From the NCBI GenBank assembly GCA_903813345.2, contig CAIIXF020000001.1, positions 48,193,885-48,257,884 of the forward strand: DNA of 64,000 bases, in the 5' to 3' direction. Within the stretch, counting starts at the first letter, position 1, and every line of letters begins with the position of its first letter. A model generated the notes under the pieces. The model searched no databases, was not told where the DNA came from, and worked only from the letters and a program-made list of their open reading frames with translations. The translations under genes and the position numbers were made by a program. The DNA is from Owenia fusiformis (lineage: Eukaryota > Annelida > Polychaeta > Sabellida > Oweniidae). Of this stretch, positions 22,722 through 34,810 are shown piece after piece.

Positions 22722-23714
22722 CAGGGTGACCGGAAAAAAAGGAGACCATTGAAGTAATTAATTTCTCCTAAACTAGACAAGTGCCATCAATGAAATTTTG
22801 CATACACTGGAACAGTTATATGGAAATTTGTTACTGAAGGTTTCAATACAAGCATTCAACTGGTTCAGGAGCTATGATCATTTACATAACATGCTCCAAA
22901 TAGGCACAATTGAGACCAACGCAGAGTTGGATTCATATGGCAAACTACCCTTACATGTTCTGCCCTCTATGGCATTATTATGGCATTACATATAGCAGTG
23001 ATTGCCTTCTTTAGGTCAACAATAGTCTGAGGATTGTTTTGGTATAGATTGTCTTTCAAATATCCATACAAAAAGAAATCAGCAGGATTCAAGTCTAGGC
23101 TGTAATGGCAATGAAGGGTTATCTGACATGTGGTTCATCATCCTGTTGCCAAAGTGCTGATTTACCCAATCTTAAGAGTCACTTTAGGTATTGGGCATAG
23201 TGCCATGTTACTAAAACCACTATATGGCAACAATTAAATCCCATATGGAAACCAAGGGCTGCCCAAAACCTCCTTAGGATGATACTGTAACTGAGTGGGA
23301 AAACTGAGTCAGAAGCCATAGGTCAGATAAGCTTTGTCTCCATACACCTCAAACTTGAATCCACCTGATTTCTTTTTGTGGGGCAATTTGAAAGACAATG
23401 TGTACCAAAACAATCCTGAGACAATTGCTGACCTAAAGGTGGCAATAAATGCTAAATGTAATGCCATAACAAGGTCGGAATATGTAAGGGTATTTGCCAA
23501 ATGTATCCAGCTCTGCGTTGGTCTCAATTGCGCCTATTTGGAGCATGTTATGTAAATGATCATAGCTCCTGAACCAGTTGACTGCTTGTATTGACACTTT
23601 CAGGAACAAATTTCCATAGAACTGTCCTGATGTATGCTAAATTTCATTGATGTCACTAGTCTATTTTAGGAGATATTGCCTATTTCAATGGTCTCCTTTT
23701 TTCCGGTCACCCTG
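22722..23714. mobile_element. Head-to-head mariner-type transposon remnant
   Basis: A TA-flanked element has ends CAGGGTGACCGGAAAAAA and its complement. Each half contains the same transposase C-terminal region in opposite orientation. On the plus strand at about 23334-23500 it reads PPDFFLWGNLKDNVYQNNPE. On the minus strand at about 22985-23100 the equivalent is recognisable as FFLYGYLKDNLYQNNPQ. The arms are similar for about 390 bp and surround a loop of about 220 bp at 23110-23330. The PPDFFLWG motif is typical of Tc1/mariner-superfamily transposases. The element cannot encode a full protein. Confidence 0.85.
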
Positions 23715-24124
23715 TATATATGTATATTTATTTCAAATTATATTGTTACCATTCAAAAGATGACCATTAAATTGACGATGTGATAAATTTTCAGAATTTT
23801 TTGATGACTGGTTTAAGAGAAATTTGTGTTCAAAAAGTTCACCATATCGATACCCATCCTTTCTTGTAAAAACGACCTGCTCCATCACATTGACCAAATT
23901 AGGTGAAGACATCCCGTGATTACAGGTTTTCAAACACCCAGATTTGATTTAAAATCAATAGAATCCTGGGTTGTGTGTCTAGACTACAAAGTGGACTGAT
24001 GGCCAGGGGAAAGTGTCAAAGATGATATCATGTTTTTAGCAACAAAAATATCCCAACCTGTTGTGACCCCTTGGTGACAGCCATGATGAAGACCAGCTTT
24101 AGATAAAATTACCTGTGCAAAGTT
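23715..24124. other. Intergenic spacer
   Basis: No gene or structured repeat is recognised between the mariner remnant and the tandem-repeat element. Confidence 0.5.
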
Positions 24125-25030
24125 AATCAGTAACAATGAGAAAAACAGCAACTCCACGGAGTAGCAAATCCCACCATATTTTGATTATTAGTGGCCATCT
24201 TGAAAATTCCTTCTGGAGTAGAGCTTGTTTGTCCATAGGCATCAACATATAGAATGTAAACCATATCCGTAAATTAGCATTTGAGTTATCAAAGATTACA
24301 TTTTTTACTAAAAATGGCAGCAATTTTGAAATTCAGCAGCCATTTTGAAAATCTTTATCGAACAGAGCTAATGTGTTTCTTGCTATCAGCATATAAAATT
24401 TGAAGAAAATCCATTCACCGTTCTTTGAGTTACCAAAGATTTCATTTTTTACGAAAAATAGTGGCCATTTTAAAATTCAGCTACCATCTTGAAAATTCTT
24501 GGTCAAACAGAGGTATTGTATCTCTAGGCATCAGCATATAAAATTTGATCCGAATCCATCCATGGCCATTTTGAAATTCAGCCGCCATATTGAAAATTCT
24601 TTGTAAACAAATTCACTTTTTCACGAGGCATCATTATATAAAATTTGAACTAAATCCATTCACTGGTGTTTGAGTTATGAAAGATTACTTTTTTTACGAA
24701 AAATGGCCGCCATTTTGATATTTTGCAGCCATTTTGAAATTCTCTTCTTCGGCATAGCTCCTTTGTTTATAGGCATCAACATATAAATTTGAAACAAATC
24801 CATAAACTAGTATTAGAGTTATCAAAGATTATATTTTTTACGAAACATGGCGGCTATTTTGATAATTCCTTTTCCAGCAGAGGTTCTACCCCCATAAGGC
24901 ATAAGCCTATAAAATTTGAATCAAACCAGTCAACTCGTATTTGAGTTATCGCCCGGAAAAACAGACGGATGAATGGACGGACAGATGGCTTTGCTATATC
25001 CCCGTCGAAATTTGTTCGGTGGGATAGTTA
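24125..25030 (-). repeat. CGAAC-terminated tandem-repeat element, copy 2
   Basis: This is the same family as 15020-15835 but in the opposite orientation. It begins with GCAACTCCACGGAGTAGCAA near 24150 and ends with 'ggctttgctatatccccgtcg' and TTCGGTGGGATAG near 25024. The inside contains about five diverged units of some 165 bp with 'aaaatggc..gccattttga', 'ttgagttatcaaagatta' and 'ggcatcaacatataaaattt'. Confidence 0.8.
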
Positions 25031-25459
25031 ACTGTACTTTTGGAATGGTGTCACAATTCTAGAATTGGCCTAGTTTAATGTACTTGTATGATTCATCTTG
25101 AGTGCAATTTTCAAAGTGTGGTGCAATAGGATATATTTTTGTACTTGAATATCAAACAAGGTGAATATCACTGAAGGCTCACAATTACTTTGCTGTTTCC
25201 CACCAATCGTTTATTTCTGTAAGTATTTTTATGTATTAGTGTTTTCTTATGTCATTTAGCCCTGTTCCAATAACATTTCATATTTGTTATACATATCTTA
25301 TTTACAAGTGTTCATGTACAGACTCGGTTGGCAAATAAAAATGGGTCTTGATCTTTTGTCATGAAGTCTAGGTACTTAAAACAGCTAATGTTAGACAACA
25401 CAATCATGAATTTTATTCTGAACATCTGGATTTCAGGATTGATACTGTATTGTTTCAAC

Positions 25460-26815
25460 ATGACTACAGCTCTAAAGAAATCAATCTTTCTGTCAGATGA
25501 TGATGTCACCAAACTTATTACACTCCCTTGTGACTATCTACGATTTACAATCCCCGAAGCACATGGTATTTCGCGAAGTAAAGTTGTTCCCAAAAAATGC
25601 ATTGCTGATTATGTCGAGACAGGAATAGCAGCTGGGAATATTTCTACCTTAGCGAGTCCACGATGTAACGTTATTCCAATGGCCCTTTTAGATTTATCAG
25701 AAGAACGATTTGAGAATGTGTTTGCTGTTCCTGTCGTTGATACGTTTAGGTTGCTCCCCTGGGCTGGTAATGGGGAACATAAAGTTGGTCAGGTGCTATG
25801 TGACATGTTCAAAGCTAAAGGAGATGAGCTACCAACACCAAGATCAGTAGCCAAGGCACAACTGGGCAGGCTTACATCAATGGGCTTAGATCTCATGATC
25901 GGTCTTGAGTTTGAGTTTCAATTATTTCACGCTGAAACCATGGAGCCTGTTTACAAAGGCACTGATATCTTCGCTGATTTACTGTTCTTACAAAACGAAG
26001 GGATTCTGTACAAGATAGAAAAAGCATTGTCTGATATAGGAATACAAGTTCAGGCAATGCATGCTGAGTATGGTGATGGCCAATTTGAATTCGTGACAAA
26101 ACCAGAGTTTGGAATTAAAGCACTCGATAACTTCTTCAGATTCAAACTTGCTGTAAAAGAAGTTTGTCAGCAAGAAGGATACATCGCATCATTCATGTCC
26201 AAGCCTTTCCCTGGGATTTGCACAAATGGTACCCATTTCAACCACTCTCTTTGGAAAGATGGCGTTAATATATTCTCAGGGGAGAATGACACTAAAAAGA
26301 TGTCTGAGTTTATGAAGCAATGGACAGCCGGCCTCCTATCTCATGCTAAAGCAATGGCCTCCCTATGTTGCCCAAGTGTAAACTGCTATCGTAGGATGCA
26401 TGATATGGCTCTACCAACACTCTGTAACTGGGGCATCGATAACAGAATGGCCCTGATGCGTGTCAAGAATTACTCTCCATCACATACCTACATTGAAAGT
26501 CGTCTCCCATCTGGCATTTCCAACCCTTATAATGTTGCAGCAGCTACCATTGCTGCTGGCCTTGATGGTGTTACAAACAAGCTTGAGTTGCCAAAGGAGT
26601 ACGACCGTGAAGCTGCTGTGCTACCCAAAATTTTTGCAGAGGCTCTAGATGCCCTGAAAGATGATGTCAACTTTTGTGAGGCATTGGGGGCAGAATATGC
26701 TAAGGAATTTATCATGTTCAAGAAAGAAACAGAAGTTGATATCTTCCCGCATGTGCTTGGATCAGATGATGCAAGCTTTGCCAAAGAGAGGGACTCATAC
26801 TTTAAGTTTTGTTAA
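25460..26815 (+). CDS. Lengsin-like glutamine synthetase homologue
   Basis: This encodes a 451-residue class I-type glutamine synthetase fold protein. I chose the start MTTALKKSIF at 25460 because a splice acceptor (GGATTTCAG) ends at about 25436, so the longer upstream frame is probably intron. The N-terminal beta-grasp shows DYLRFTIPEAHGISRSK. The catalytic barrel shows LEFEF (residues 149-153), HAEYGDGQFEF (201-211), NGTHFNHSLW (256-265), NCYRRM (308-313), NWGIDNR (323-329) and ESRLPSGISNPY (346-357). Departures from active enzymes include the ammonia-flap Glu region ('GYEAP' in enzymes, MALPT here) and a changed second His in the HxH motif. A non-catalytic, lengsin-like role is therefore more likely than ammonia assimilation, though that is inference. 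The whole coding part visible here is one exon, and a 5' untranslated exon should lie upstream. Confidence 0.9.
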   Translation: MTTALKKSIFLSDDDVTKLITLPCDYLRFTIPEAHGISRSKVVPKKCIADYVETGIAAGNISTLASPRCNVIPMALLDLSEERFENVFAVPVVDTFRLLPWAGNGEHKVGQVLCDMFKAKGDELPTPRSVAKAQLGRLTSMGLDLMIGLEFEFQLFHAETMEPVYKGTDIFADLLFLQNEGILYKIEKALSDIGIQVQAMHAEYGDGQFEFVTKPEFGIKALDNFFRFKLAVKEVCQQEGYIASFMSKPFPGICTNGTHFNHSLWKDGVNIFSGENDTKKMSEFMKQWTAGLLSHAKAMASLCCPSVNCYRRMHDMALPTLCNWGIDNRMALMRVKNYSPSHTYIESRLPSGISNPYNVAAATIAAGLDGVTNKLELPKEYDREAAVLPKIFAEALDALKDDVNFCEALGAEYAKEFIMFKKETEVDIFPHVLGSDDASFAKERDSYFKFC

Positions 26816-27298
26816 GACTCAGCTAAGACCCATCAATGGACCTCATGCTGAACCTTTATCATGTTGATTAGATATTCTGGTTAATTAGTGCCATCTAACC
26901 TTTACCCACATTCATTGTCTTTGAAATCACAAGTGTGTATTAGATTAAACTACATGTTGTTAACTTTGGACTGACAAATTAAGACAAGGCAAAATTGATA
27001 AATATACATAGTGCATTAATGGGCACATTGTATACATCATGGGGGTAGAGGAAGGAAATGAGGCGGTGATGGGAATAGTATAGACAAAAAAAAGCTTAGA
27101 AAACTTTTAGTATTTTTTATCAAATAAGATTATATATACATCAATTTGCAATTTACAAGTGTATTAATCAGCAGCTTAGATTATGAAATTAATTGGTGTT
27201 AAATGAAATAGAACACATTCTCCTACCTTTTATTAGTTAACTCATTGAAAGGTATTTGAATGTATGATAAAATATGTCATGTATATAGGCTTAAATTG

Positions 27299-27304
27299 AA
27301 TAAA
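27299..27304 (+). terminator. Candidate poly(A) signal of the GS-like gene
   Basis: AATAAA lies about 480 bp past the stop codon of the glutamine synthetase-like gene. The sequence between is AT-rich and has no open frame, consistent with a 3' UTR. Other AT-rich hexamers nearby could serve instead. Confidence 0.4.
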
Positions 27305-27578
27305 TATGCTTTGAGTTTGTAATTTTGATATAAAATAGATTATGTCATTTCAAATCAAAATCTTGTCTTGATCCATTTGCCCCTAATTATGCAGATTATC
27401 ATTCTCAATATTGCATATTTTCAAAATGACCTAGACTTTGATGTAAAGTTATTTGATCTACATTCATTTCATTGACTTGTAAAATCTCACAAAAAGTCAA
27501 ACAATGCAAAATGGTAACCCTTATCACTTGTATGTGAATTTCATGAGATGCATACCAATAGTTTAAGATAAATGTAAT

Positions 27579-30253
27579 TACGGAAAGCTATAGGGGACAT
27601 GCGCATAATTCAAAATCGAATGGAGTTTTAACATGGGAGTGATATCACACACCGCGGCCCAGTCAGATAGATTTCATCGCGCACTGAATGAATTACAGGG
27701 GCCGCGTTGTGCAAAGTTAATTAAAATAAAGTGCGCAGAAATTCCGGCATTCAGTGCGCGATGAAAAAAATGATTATCTGTGAATAAATAACGAATAAAA
27801 ATTCGTGGCACCACGAATTTGATTTTTTTCGAAAGACTGCAGAGTGAACCAGCGAAATGACAATTTTGGATAATATTGATGGCTCTAACGAGGAGAACTT
27901 TGAAATTTCCCGATTCTACCGCGCAGCACATCCAGGACCATGATGCGCACTTTTATCAGATTCGATTCTAATATGGTTTCAAAAATAATGTTCATTAAAA
28001 GAGGGCGTATGCATACAGATTACACATGGCGTTATGTTGAAGTGACCCTTGCAAAGGGTTCCATTGAAAATATATTATTTTGGGCCATTTCATATCTTTT
28101 AATTGATATTGTATAAAATATTTTCAATGTTTGAAAATTATAATCTTATAAATAACATTTTATGTAATAAAACTGTAACGAAATGGTAAATACGGAATAT
28201 GATGCAATACAATGCAGTGCAATATGATGTTATACAATCCAGTGCAATATGATGCAATACAATGTGGTGCAATATGATGTAATACAATGCGGTGCAATAT
28301 GATGCAATACAATGCAGAGCAATATGATGCAATACAATGCAGTGCAATATGATGCAATACATTGTAGTGTAATATGATGCAATACAAAGCAGTGTTATAT
28401 GATGCAAAAAATGCAGTGCAGTGCAGTGTATTGTATTGCACAGCATTGTATTGTATTGCACTGTGTTGTATTACATTGTATTGAATTGCATTGTATGGTA
28501 TTTTATTGCACTGCATTGCACTACATTGTATTGCACTGTATTGAACTGCGATGTATTGCACTGCATTGTATTGCACTGTACCACATTGTATTGCACTGCA
28601 TTGTATTGAAATGAACTACATTGTAACTGTATTGTATTTTATTGCACTGCATTGCACTACATTGTATTGCACTGTATTGAACTGCGATGTATTGTATTGC
28701 ACTGCATTGTATTGCACTGTACCACATTGTGTTGCACTGTATTGTATTACACTGCATTGCTTTGTATTGCACAGTATTGTATTGCATTGTCTTGATTTAC
28801 ACTGCATTTTATTACACTGCATTGTATTTTATTGCAGTGTAATGTATTGTATTGCACAGCATTGTATTGTATTGCACTGTGTTGTATTACATTGTATTGA
28901 ATTGCACTGTATTGTATTTTATTGCACTGCATTGCACTACATTGTATTGCACTGTACCACATTGTGTTGCACTGTATTGTATTACACTGCATTGCTTTGT
29001 ATTGCACAGTATTGTATTGCATTGTCTTGATTTACACTGCATTTTATTACACTGCATTGTATTTTATTGCAGTGTAATGTATTGTATTGCACAGCATTGT
29101 ATTGTATTGCACTGTGTTGTATTACATTGTATTGAATTGCACTGTATGGTATTTTATTGCACTGCATTGCACTACATTGTATTGCACTGTATTGAACTGC
29201 GATGTATTGCACTGCATTGTATTGCACTGTACCACATTGTATTGCACTGCATTGTATTGAAATGAACTACATTGTATTGCACTGCACGGCATTGTTTTGC
29301 ACTGTATTGCATTGCACTGCATTGTATTGCATTATATTGCACTGTATTGTATTGCATCGTATTGCACTGCATTTTATTGTATTATATTGCACTACATTGT
29401 ATTGTATCATATTGCACTGCATTTTTTGCATCATATAACACTGCTTTGTATTGCATCATATTACACTACAATGTATTGCATCATATTGCACTGCATTGTA
29501 TTGCATCATATTGCTCTGCATTGTATTGCATCATATTGCACCGCATTGTATTACATCATATTGCACCACATTGTATTGCATCATATTGCACTGCATTGTA
29601 TAACATCATATTGCACTGCATTGTATTGCATCATATTCCGTATTTACCATTTCGTTACAGTTTTATTACATAAAATGTTATTTATAAGATTATAATTTTC
29701 AAACATTGAAAATATTTTATACAATATCAATTAAAAGATATGAAATGGCCCAAAATAATATATTTTCAATGGAACCCTTTGCAAGGGTCACTTCAACATA
29801 ACGCCATGTGTAATCTGTATGCATACGCCCTCTTTTAATGAACATTATTTTTGAAACCATATTAGAATCGAATCTGATAAAAGTGCGCATCATGGTCCTG
29901 GATGTGCTGCGCGGTAGAATCGGGAAATCTCAAAGTTCTCCTCGTTAGAGCCATCAATATTATCCAAAATTGTCATTTCGCTGGTTCACTCCGCAGTCTT
30001 TCGAAAAAAATCAAATTCGTGGTGCCACGCATTTTTATTCGTTATTTACTCACAGATAATCATTTTTTCATCGCGCACTGAATGCCGGAATTTCTGCGCA
30101 CTTTATTTAAATTAACTTTGCACAACGCGGCCCCTGTAATTCATTCAGTGCGCGATGAAATCTATCTGACTGGGCCGCGATGTGTGATATCACTCCCATG
30201 TTAAAACTCCATTCGATTTTGAATTATGCGCAGGTCCCCTATAGCTTTCCGTA
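27579..30253. mobile_element. Foldback element with 0.85-kb inverted arms
   Basis: The two ends are near-perfect inverted repeats, starting TACGGAAAGCTATAGGGGAC on the left and ending with the complement at 30253. The arms run to about 28430 and back from about 29405. Direct copies of ATGTAAT flank the element (27572-27578 and 30254-30260), consistent with a 7-bp target-site duplication. Each arm has an inner hairpin, CATCGCGCACTGAATG and its complement at 27675-27690 and 27748-27763. The loop is a TTGCA/TGTATTG satellite. No transposase is encoded. The open frames in the loop on both strands are by-products of the repeat. Confidence 0.9.
28405..29420. repeat. ATTGCACTG/TGTATTG satellite loop
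   Basis: Low-complexity sequence built from 'ttgcactgcattgtattg' units fills the loop of the foldback element. A higher-order unit of about 55 bp, beginning ATTGCACAGCATTGTATTGT, recurs at about 28437, 28852 and 29088. Longer blocks around those sites are also duplicated. Stop-free frames exist on both strands only because the repeat has few stops. Confidence 0.9.
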
Positions 30254-30504
30254 ATGTAATAACAGAATTTTTAGTCTGAAAAAACATCCAAAATCTGACT
30301 TTGTGCAGATTTTTTCAGATTGTGCAATTATAAAATTGACACGACAAATGCATGTCATTTATGAAACTTCTGTCATTGAAAATCAAATTTCATTTTAATC
30401 CACTAACCATTGTTCACTAGCATTGTGTCTTTTGGACAAATTAACCAATGCTTCTTGTTTTTTCAGTATTGGAATCTAGTTTTCTATTAAGGACTTGAGA
30501 TACA

Positions 30505-31835
30505 GGAAATTAACGAAGTTCGAGGGGGATATAGAGAAGCCGTCTGTCCGTTCGTCCGTCCGTCCGGGCGATAACTCCAATACCGGTTGACGGATTTGGT
30601 TCATATTTTATAGGCTTATGCATTATGAGTGTAGGACCTCTGCTCGAGAAGGAATTTTCAATATGGCCGCTCAATTCAAAATGGCCACCATTTTTCGTAA
30701 AAAATGTAATCGTTGATAACTCAAATACAAGTTGACGGATTTTATATGCTGATGCCTAGGGACAAAGGAGTTTCGCATAAAAAGAGATTTATAAGATGGC
30801 CGCTTAATTTTAAAATGGCGGCCATTTTTCGTAAAAATATGTAATCTTTGATAACTCAGATACCAGTGAACGGATTTGGTTCAAATTTTATATGATGATG
30901 CTAAGGGACACAGTAGCTATTTTCGACAAAAAATTATCAAGATGGCCGCTTAATTTCAAAATGGTGGCAATTTTTCGTAAAAAATGTAATCTTTGATAAC
31001 TGAAATACCAGTGAACAGATTTGGTTGAAATTTTTTATGATTATGCCTAGGGACACAGTAGCTCTGTTCAAGAAATAATTTTCAAGATGGCGGCTGAATT
31101 TCAAGATGGCGGCCAATTTTTGTAAAGAACGTAATCTTTGATAACTCATATACCAGTGAACGGATTTGCTTCAAATTCTATACGATGATGCCTAGGGACA
31201 CAGTTGCTATGTTCGACAAAGAATTTTCAAGGTGGCCGCTTTATTTCAAAATGACGGCAATTTTTCGTTAAAAAAACATAATCTTTGATAACTCAAATAC
31301 CAGTGAACGGATTTGGTTCAAATTTTAGGGACACAGTTGCTTTGTTCAAAAATGAATTTTCAAGATGGCCACTGAATTTCAAAATGGTGGCCATTTTTCG
31401 TAAAAAAAACATAAAATTTTGATAACTCTAATACCAGCGAATGGATTTGTTTTAAATTTTATATGATAATGCCTAGGGACACAGTAGCTCTGTTCGAGGA
31501 AGAATTTTCAAAATGGCAGCTGAATTTCAAAATGGTTGCCATTTTTCTTAATTCAGATTTTATATGATGATACCTAGGGACACTATAGCTCTGTTCGAGA
31601 AAGATTTTCAAAATGACTGCAGAATTTCAAATGGCCGCCATTTTTAGTAAAAAAGAATGTAATCTTTGATAACTCAAATTTTAATTTATGGATATATGGT
31701 TTACATTTTATATGTTGATGCTTAGGGACAAACAAGCTCTGCTCAAGAAGGAATTTTCAAGATGGCCACTAATAATCTAAATATGTTTTGTTCGGTGGGA
31801 TTTGCTACTCCGTGGAGTTGCTGTTTTTCTAGTAT
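30505..31835 (+). repeat. CGAAC-terminated tandem-repeat element, copy 3
   Basis: The start is GAAGTTCGAGGGGGATATAG, then a GTCCGTCC run. About eight units of some 150-165 bp follow, carrying 'tttgataactcaaatacca', 'gatgatgcctagggacaca' and 'aagatggccgc'. The end is TTCGGTGGGATTTGCTACTC and CGTGGAGTTGC. It is the longest and most regular of the three copies in the window. Confidence 0.85.
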
Positions 31836-32684
31836 GTTATTAGGTTTGACAGGTTTTTTTTGTTTGCGAACTATTAGATTTTCATTTGATTGAATATATA
31901 TAAGATAGTTTATTGTATTTTCATGAGCAACAACCCAATGTCATCCCTCCTGTCATCCCTCTAATTCCAGTATTATCCCGATATCACTCCTAATCCCAAA
32001 TAGTGATTTATTACTTGCTGTTATAGACCTGATGTTGCCCTGACCATGGTATAGGGCGTGATAAGTGCGTGATTCATTCTTGCAATCTTATTGCCCTGTT
32101 TAAATGTATTTATTTATTAAATAATCTAGATATGTATTCAACCTAATCAAATATACATCCCCAAGTCCTAGGAAGTACCATCCTCGTATGAAATAAGCTA
32201 TTAAATATGAAATATTTTAGTTCTACTTGCAAGGCAGGTATTTTCCCAAGTGACTTAGGTATGACATCTGACATGTTTAAATCAATCAGCATTATGGCTG
32301 ATTATATATAGACATCTAGATTGATTCAGACTCTGGTATTATTTGTTTGTGTTGGTCAAAGTCTGATAATCAATATTGTGTCCCGCATCTAAAACAGTGC
32401 GATTGGCACAATATAAATGCAATATAAAGTCAAATAGTACAGACATAGAGGAATTAAATCAACAAGAATGAATTGAACAACAAAAATTGTTTAGAAATAT
32501 CAAATTAGCAGTACTTTGGGTAAAAGAGAGAGAGCAGGTATTAGATATGTGTGTGTATTATATTATGAGGGTGTCTGTATTTTAGATCCAATGGCAATGA
32601 TCCACTAGAGATACATCTGCTCCATGTGTTATATTAATTACTAGGATTGAGAGAGATTTTGGTAAGTTATGTATTTGAGGTTAT

Positions 32685-32905
32685 TGTGGCGGATCACTGG
32701 TGGATCTGGGGGGGGGCAGGGGCCTGGCTTTTTAAGGCCTTATTTTTTTAATTTTAGGCCAAATTTTGAAGAAAATGGGCCTCAAATTTTCATAATTTGG
32801 GCCAACTATTTGGTTTTAAGGGCCTTAAATTTTTTTGTGGAAGTTTTTCATCATACCTTCAGTTTAGGCCGTTCCCTTGTTGGTTCCAGATCCGCCCCTG
32901 CCTGT
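32685..32905. repeat. GGCGGATC-ended repeat, copy 1
   Basis: The element is bounded by 'ggcggatcactggtggatct' with a G-run and the inverted end 'ccagatccgcccctgcc'. The inside has 'aattttaggccaaattttgaaga' also found at 36465. It resembles 35795-36585. Confidence 0.7.
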
Positions 32906-34810
32906 TAGGGTTTTAGGTATATGTTTAGTTAAATATGCTGGAATGTATCTTGTATCTAGTAGAAAGGTGGTATCTGGACAGATACATAGCTCCTCCACTT
33001 TAGCAAAAACTGTTTTGAGTGTGATATCTACCACAAAACTTAGTAGGTATGGTGAATGCATCTGTTATGTACATTCAGTCTAGAAATAGGGTTTATTCAG
33101 AGGAAAATATATTTTATCCCATATTTGAACGTACTTGAGGTGTATAGTACAGCAGGTTTGTAGAGTTGTATTTTCATCAGCTTTACATCATCTGCCTGCT
33201 ACATCATAATCACCATTCGCATGTCAGTGCATTTTTGTAAGGTGTTCGCATAATTACTGTGAACATGAATTGTAACAAACATAGATGACCACGATCAGTT
33301 TGATGATTTAAATTTCTGAAAGAAAGGGGAAATCCAGCTTAAGGCAAAACTGGACATAAATATTCTAAAAGAACTTCTGCAATGACATTTTCAGTACTCA
33401 GCTGAATATACATACAGGGGTATGGGATAAACAGAACATTCTATAGTCAGTTCAAGATATTAGGATTATCCCTTGGCCAATACAACATACCTGCCCTCGG
33501 GACCTATGGTCCTGATGTTGAAATTTTACATTGACAGAACATTTTTTATTGACGTTTCTTGTGTTTATTTCTTGAACTGTATTAATGCAGCTGTGGTCTA
33601 TTCATGACCATAAAAGGACAGTATTTGTTACATCCTGTTAAGGAAGGAAGAAGGATCTTTTCTTTACTGTCCAACTTCACATTTATGAAATCAGTCACAA
33701 CAATTAGTTCTTTAAGTTTGTTTATACAATGTAAGGTATTTGGACACTAGACTTAGTTGGTAAGGGGTTTCACTGGAAGTTTGAGTTAGTCGAAGTTTGA
33801 TTTTATCAACATTAAACATCTTGTTCAAGTGCAAAAGAGTTCAAATTAATGTTGTTTTTTTATTCAATGCCTTAACTTATTGATTTTGAAAAGAATGAGA
33901 AGATGAATATTTTTCTTCTTTTATGCAAGGATTTGAAGAAATTGTGTAAATAATGAGGTCAAGATCAATTTGCTTGGGGCAAAAAAGGAATACGGTCTTT
34001 ATTGAAACACTGCAACTTATCACAACTTTTTGTGTTTTAAAGAATGAATTTGTGAAGTATCACGCCAGCATGTCATTGCATTATTTATCTTATTCTTTCT
34101 CAATATTTGTCTGCACTGACAGCCGCTCCTTATTGGGTGAAACCTTCAGAGTGTTGGTATATGAAGGTCACATCTGACAAATAGTCTTTTAATTAACTAG
34201 TAACACAATAGATTGAGAATTCAGGGTTGGGCATTTTGTTTTTATACCAACTAAATTAAAATTTGTGGAATTACTGGAACCGAGATATTGCATCTGGACC
34301 ACCACAACCAAAGTTTAAACATACCAATCCTCTCACTTTACAAGACAGAATAAAATAACCTCTGATAACAGGATATAAGTTACATCTGCATGGTGTGAAA
34401 CAACAGTGTATAAGTTCTCTGCTCTCCTTCATATTCATAACTGAAGCTTCAGTTAGTATAGTGTGTGGGGTGGTGAGAGGGATTAAACAAGTGATTCTAA
34501 ACACATCTTTTTACACCTCTCTTGAATTGAATAGGAAGGAAATACTGTGGTATTATCTTAATGACCTGTTGAGGTATTTCAGAGAAAAGCAATAAATCAT
34601 TGTATTACATACCCAGCGAAGCATTTGTATTGAAGTCAATGGAGCTGAAGGTCGGCTATATATTCCTGTATAGCCGTCAAACTTTTTACCATGACAATCT
34701 TATGACGTCATCGGGACGTCATGTTTCATTTCTTCCTAATTTCACTTGCACACAGACACGTGGCGTCATTGATATAACGTAGCCATGATATAAAAGTATG
34801 TAATACAACA

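Noticed and set aside
23309-23555. Intact transposase gene
   Set aside because: Only the C-terminal part is present, in two opposite copies, with no catalytic core upstream.
25361-25459. Upstream extension of the glutamine synthetase-like frame (MKSRYLKQLM)
   Set aside because: A splice acceptor lies just before the MTTALKK start and the upstream residues do not resemble the family, so it is more likely intron.
28138-29695. Many open frames of 60-160 codons on both strands with Cys/His/Leu or Gln/Asn repeats
   Set aside because: They are by-products of the low-complexity satellite loop and mirror each other across the foldback element. None has splice or family support.
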